A stretch of 64,000 bases of DNA from Chthonomonas sp. (GTDB taxonomy: Bacteria; Armatimonadota; Fimbriimonadia; Fimbriimonadales; Fimbriimonadaceae). The first letter of the stretch is position 1, and each line of letters opens with the position of its first letter. The stretch covers positions 186,001-250,000 of the forward strand of contig JAEURR010000006.1 of NCBI GenBank assembly GCA_016788115.1, given 5' to 3'. Position numbers and translations under genes: made by a program. Positions 61,162 to 64,000 of the stretch are shown piece after piece. The notes below the pieces were generated by a model. The model had not been told where the DNA came from. It saw only the letters and a list, made by a program, of their open reading frames with translations, and made no database searches.

Positions 61162-63526
61162 GCTGTTCACGAATCTCGGGTGGCACGTCTTCCATGAAGT
61201 CCTTGCGATTCGCATCGGGCAGAATCACCGTCTTGACCCCCGCGCGATACGCAGCCAGGATCTTCTCCTTGATCCCTCCCACCGGCAACACTTGCCCTGT
61301 CAGGGTCATTTCTCCAGTCATCGCGAGGCGGGCTTTGACGCTCCGGCCCGTCAGCAGCGACGTTAGCGCCGTCATCATCGTCACGCCTGCGCTAGGGCCG
61401 TCTTTGGGCACCGCGCCCGCCGGGACGTGTACATGCACTTCCTGCTTCTCAAACTCGCTCAGGTCCACCTTCAGCCGCGCAGCGTTGCTGCGCACATAGC
61501 TTAGGGCTGCCTGAATGCTCTCCTTCATCACGTCGCCCAATTGGCCGGTGACGATGAGCCCCTTGGTGCCCGGCATCCGTACCGACTCGATGAACAGCAC
61601 GTCGCCGCCCACCGGCGTCCACGCCAGCCCCACCGCCATCCCCGGCTTGAGCTCGCGTTCCTCCACCTCGTCGTGAATAAATCGCGGCGCACCGAGCGCC
61701 TCTTCGACAAATTTGGTGGTTACCGTCAGCTTTCCTTTACGGCCCTCGGCGAACTTCATCGTCGCCTTCCGGGTGACGCTCGCAACTTCTCGCTCCAAAG
61801 TGCGCACGCCCGCTTCTCGGGTGTAGCTGCGAATCAGGAGCCGGATGGCATCGTCCTGCCACGCGATCTGGCTCGGCTTCAACCCGTGCTCTTCAGTCTG
61901 CTTCGGAATCAAGTGCCGAATCGCAATTTGGAGTTTCTCTTCCTCGGTGTAGCCGCCGAGCTCGATGATCTCCATCCGGTCTCGCAACGGCGCAGGGATC
62001 GTGTCCAAGCGATTGGCGGTGGTGATGAAGAACGACTGACTCAGATCGAACGGCGTATCCAGATAGTGATCGCGAAACGAAAAGTTCTGCTCCGGGTCCA
62101 GCACCTCCAGGAGCGCCGACGAGGGGTCGCCGCGGAAATCGTTTCCAAGTTTGTCGATCTCGTCCAATACGAAGACGGGGTTCTTGCTCTCGGCGCGGCG
62201 CAACCCCTGGATGATCTGCCCTGGAAGCGCCCCGATGTAGGTGCGCCGGTGCCCGCGAATCTCGGCCTCGTCGCGCATACCGCCCAGGGAGATGCGTACA
62301 AACTTGCGACCCATCGCCGACGCAATGCTACGTCCCAAGGACGTCTTGCCTACACCAGGCGGGCCCACGAAACATAGAATGGGCTGACGCACCGATGCGG
62401 TCCCTTTGACCTTGCGCACGGCGAGAAACTCCGTGATCCGCTCCTTGATTTTGTCGAGACCAAAGTGTTCGCTATCGAGCACGGTTCGAACTTCCTTGAG
62501 CTCCAAGTGATCGACCGTCGCCTTGGACCACGGGACCGCGATCATCGTCTCGACGTAAGTTCGGGCGACGGTGTACTCAGGTGCACCCGGATTCATTCTC
62601 CGCAGCCGGTCGAACTCTCGGTTGACTTCTTTCAGAGCGTCCGCAGGCATGCCGGATTCCTCGATCGCGAACCGAAGTTCGTCAAGATCTTCCGCGCGGT
62701 CGTCATACTCTCCGAGTTCGCGCTGGATCGCCTTGAGCTGCTCGCGCAAGTAGTAGTCTCGCTGGCTCTTGCTCAGTTCGGCGCTCACCTCGCTGGTGAC
62801 CTTGCTGCTGAGTTCGAGCACCCGAACTTCGCGACCCAGCATCTCCAGCAACGTTCGCATTCTCGATTGCAGGTCGAGCGTCTCCAGGATCTGCTGCTTT
62901 TCTTCGACCTTCAGATTCATGTGCGCCGCGACGAGATCGGCCATCACGTCGGGCTCTTGGACTGCGGTCGTCAGCGAACGAAGCTCATCAGGCAGGGTTG
63001 GGGAGAGTCGGACCGCGTGCTCGAACATGGCCGCCACACTCCTCCTCAACGCCTCAAACTCCTCTTCTCGCTCGGCGGGAATCTGGGCCTCCTCTAGGAC
63101 CTCGATGCGAGCGCGAAGATAAGGCTCGGTACTGAGCCGCTCGACGATCCGGAATCGAGCCACGCCTTGAACGATCAAACGTACCGCCTCGGGCATCTTC
63201 ACCAACGTCCGAATGATGACCGCGCAACCCACTTCGTAGATGTCGTCGAACCCGGGCCGCTCGTTCTCTGGTTGGCGCTGAGCAACCACTCCAATCACGC
63301 GGTTGCTGCTGGCGACACTATCGTCGATGAGCTGAATCGAGGTCTCCCGGGTCACGCTCAGCGGTGCAACGAGCATGGGATACACCACCGACTCACGCAG
63401 CGGCAACAGGCTGATCTCCGTCGGAATGTCCGGCCGGAGCGTGCCCTCGTCGTCATCTACTTCAATGCCGACCGCCTCCAGGAGGGATGTTTCTAACTCT
63501 TCGACTGCTGCCTCTTGTTCGTCCAT
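61082..63526 (-). CDS. lon: ATP-dependent protease Lon
   Basis: 814 residues. N-terminal Lon domain (about 40-230, SLLPLRESVVYPMLVAPLSV), Walker A GPPGVGKTSLG, Walker B PVFVLDEIDKLG, sensor region and the proteolytic Ser-Lys dyad in KDGPSAGVTMM and GGIKEKILAAYRAG. Lon degrades misfolded and regulatory proteins in the cytosol. The ATG at 63526 is preferred, 13 nt after the hsp20 stop; a TTG at 63547 overlaps hsp20. The 3' end overlaps the EEP-fold gene by 80 nt. Confidence 0.97.
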   Translation of the reverse strand: MDEQEAAVEELETSLLEAVGIEVDDDEGTLRPDIPTEISLLPLRESVVYPMLVAPLSVTRETSIQLIDDSVASSNRVIGVVAQRQPENERPGFDDIYEVGCAVIIRTLVKMPEAVRLIVQGVARFRIVERLSTEPYLRARIEVLEEAQIPAEREEEFEALRRSVAAMFEHAVRLSPTLPDELRSLTTAVQEPDVMADLVAAHMNLKVEEKQQILETLDLQSRMRTLLEMLGREVRVLELSSKVTSEVSAELSKSQRDYYLREQLKAIQRELGEYDDRAEDLDELRFAIEESGMPADALKEVNREFDRLRRMNPGAPEYTVARTYVETMIAVPWSKATVDHLELKEVRTVLDSEHFGLDKIKERITEFLAVRKVKGTASVRQPILCFVGPPGVGKTSLGRSIASAMGRKFVRISLGGMRDEAEIRGHRRTYIGALPGQIIQGLRRAESKNPVFVLDEIDKLGNDFRGDPSSALLEVLDPEQNFSFRDHYLDTPFDLSQSFFITTANRLDTIPAPLRDRMEIIELGGYTEEEKLQIAIRHLIPKQTEEHGLKPSQIAWQDDAIRLLIRSYTREAGVRTLEREVASVTRKATMKFAEGRKGKLTVTTKFVEEALGAPRFIHDEVEERELKPGMAVGLAWTPVGGDVLFIESVRMPGTKGLIVTGQLGDVMKESIQAALSYVRSNAARLKVDLSEFEKQEVHVHVPAGAVPKDGPSAGVTMMTALTSLLTGRSVKARLAMTGEMTLTGQVLPVGGIKEKILAAYRAGVKTVILPDANRKDFMEDVPPEIREQLKAYFVKSADQVLKLALEPGSLRQKR

Positions 63527-63539
63527 AGGATTCAATGCT

Positions 63540-64000
63540 TCAAACAATTCTCTTCACACGGATGGTTCGGCGAACCGCAATGTTCGCTCCTTGCGGCGCT
63601 TTTGGGACAGAGATCATGAGCATGCCGTTGTGAATCTCTGCTTCGAGCATCCCCAGCGCCAACTCCACCTGCGGGAGTTGCACCTCGCGCTCGAATTCCC
63701 CAAAGAAGATCTCAAGCGTGTGCGCCCCTGCGCGACCTGGACCGAAACCAGGGTCGTCGCGACGCCCTCGCAACACCAAAACATTCCGATCGGGATAGAT
63801 GCAGATCCGCATCTCGGCGGGATCAACGCCAGCGACCTCGCTCCGGACGAAGACATGAGTTTCAGACTCGACGATATCCACGCGGGGTGCCCAACCCAAT
63901 CCCCGAGCAACACGCGGTGCGTGGTTCGCCAACTCTTCGCTCAACCGTTGCAGCTGAGTTCCAACTTGCCACAACCACTCGTCGCGTTCCTTACTTGACA
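63540..64000 (-). CDS. Hsp20/alpha-crystallin family small heat-shock protein, 5' end cut
   Basis: The visible 153 residues include the alpha-crystallin domain (about 40-135: PRVDIVESETHVFVRSEVAGVDPAEMRI, NVLVLRGRRDD, FEREVQLPQVELALGMLEAEIHNGMLMISVPK). The frame is open to the right edge, reading SKERDEWLWQVG; a TTG at 63974 could start it, but the true start is more likely beyond 64000. Small heat-shock proteins hold unfolded proteins; the pairing with lon (13 nt) suggests a heat-shock operon. Confidence 0.9.
   Translation of the reverse strand, partial: SSKERDEWLWQVGTQLQRLSEELANHAPRVARGLGWAPRVDIVESETHVFVRSEVAGVDPAEMRICIYPDRNVLVLRGRRDDPGFGPGRAGAHTLEIFFGEFEREVQLPQVELALGMLEAEIHNGMLMISVPKAPQGANIAVRRTIRVKRIV

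Overview
The window looks like a moderately GC-rich chromosome segment of an Armatimonadota bacterium, most likely class Fimbriimonadia. This is inferred from three PEP-CTERM proteins, a DUF1559-type pseudopilin with the [23 protein letters not shown]-terminus typical of that group, several PilT paralogs, and two tRNA genes that encode their own CCA ends. It reads as core genome: I see no insertion sequence, prophage, integrase or CRISPR array, and gene packing is tight, with 4-nt overlaps in operons and between convergent genes.

Layout. 1-2.8 kb: the edge of a globin-coupled sensor gene, then an ECF sigma factor / membrane anti-sigma-like / RseB-like triad behind a likely autoregulated ECF promoter. 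2.8-15.1 kb: a pyruvate dehydrogenase E2, then a pilus motor region on the minus strand with four PilT-type ATPases, one PilB, an HDOD protein and a regulator with LuxR HTH first and PAS second; greA and a matrixin-type lipoprotein lie inside it on the plus strand. 15-22 kb: a degenerate CydA-like membrane protein, guaB, two PEP-CTERM genes, an M32 carboxypeptidase, a DinB protein and tRNA-Leu. 22-31 kb: a serine hydrolase, idi, a second DinB gene divergent from chaN, an MGMT-like protein, a CPBP protease, rplK, a lone 5'-nucleotidase C-terminal domain, an orphan proteasome alpha-like protein, a Wzz-like protein, a coiled-coil protein and coaD. 31-37 kb: a third PEP-CTERM gene, an AraC regulator and an Fe-S assembly locus (sufU-sufT-rrf2-iscA divergent from sufB). 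37-49 kb: another serine hydrolase, a DapA-family protein, a nitroreductase, a free-standing C-terminal half of carB, a DUF151 nuclease, a cyclophilin lipoprotein, a lysine 6-aminotransferase-like enzyme, birA, an McsB-like kinase, a glycosyltransferase, an MFS transporter and tRNA-Thr. 49-64 kb: a tight seven-gene operon lysA-M50-trpS-HAD-fdx-panB-panC divergent from dxr-M50-ABC permease, then a pseudopilin, a degenerate EEP-fold protein, lon and hsp20.

How the genes work together. The pilus ATPases, HDOD protein, PAS regulator and pseudopilin point to surface motility or secretion. The sigma triad, Lon, Hsp20, McsB-like protein, CPBP and two M50 proteases form an envelope and proteostasis group. 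The lysA/pan operon, dxr, idi, coaD, birA, carB and guaB are anabolic core.

The most unusual observations are the split CarB, a proteasome alpha-like gene with no beta, Pup or ATPase neighbour, a CydA-like protein without its haem and proton-channel residues, an RseP-like protease with extra membrane helices between its motifs, and a repeated -10-like box 6-7 nt before start codons that suggests frequent leaderless transcription. No single gene cluster in the window convinces me as an entirely new system; the promoter architecture and the orphan or degenerate members of known systems are the best leads. All functions are read from motifs and family memory; no database search was run.
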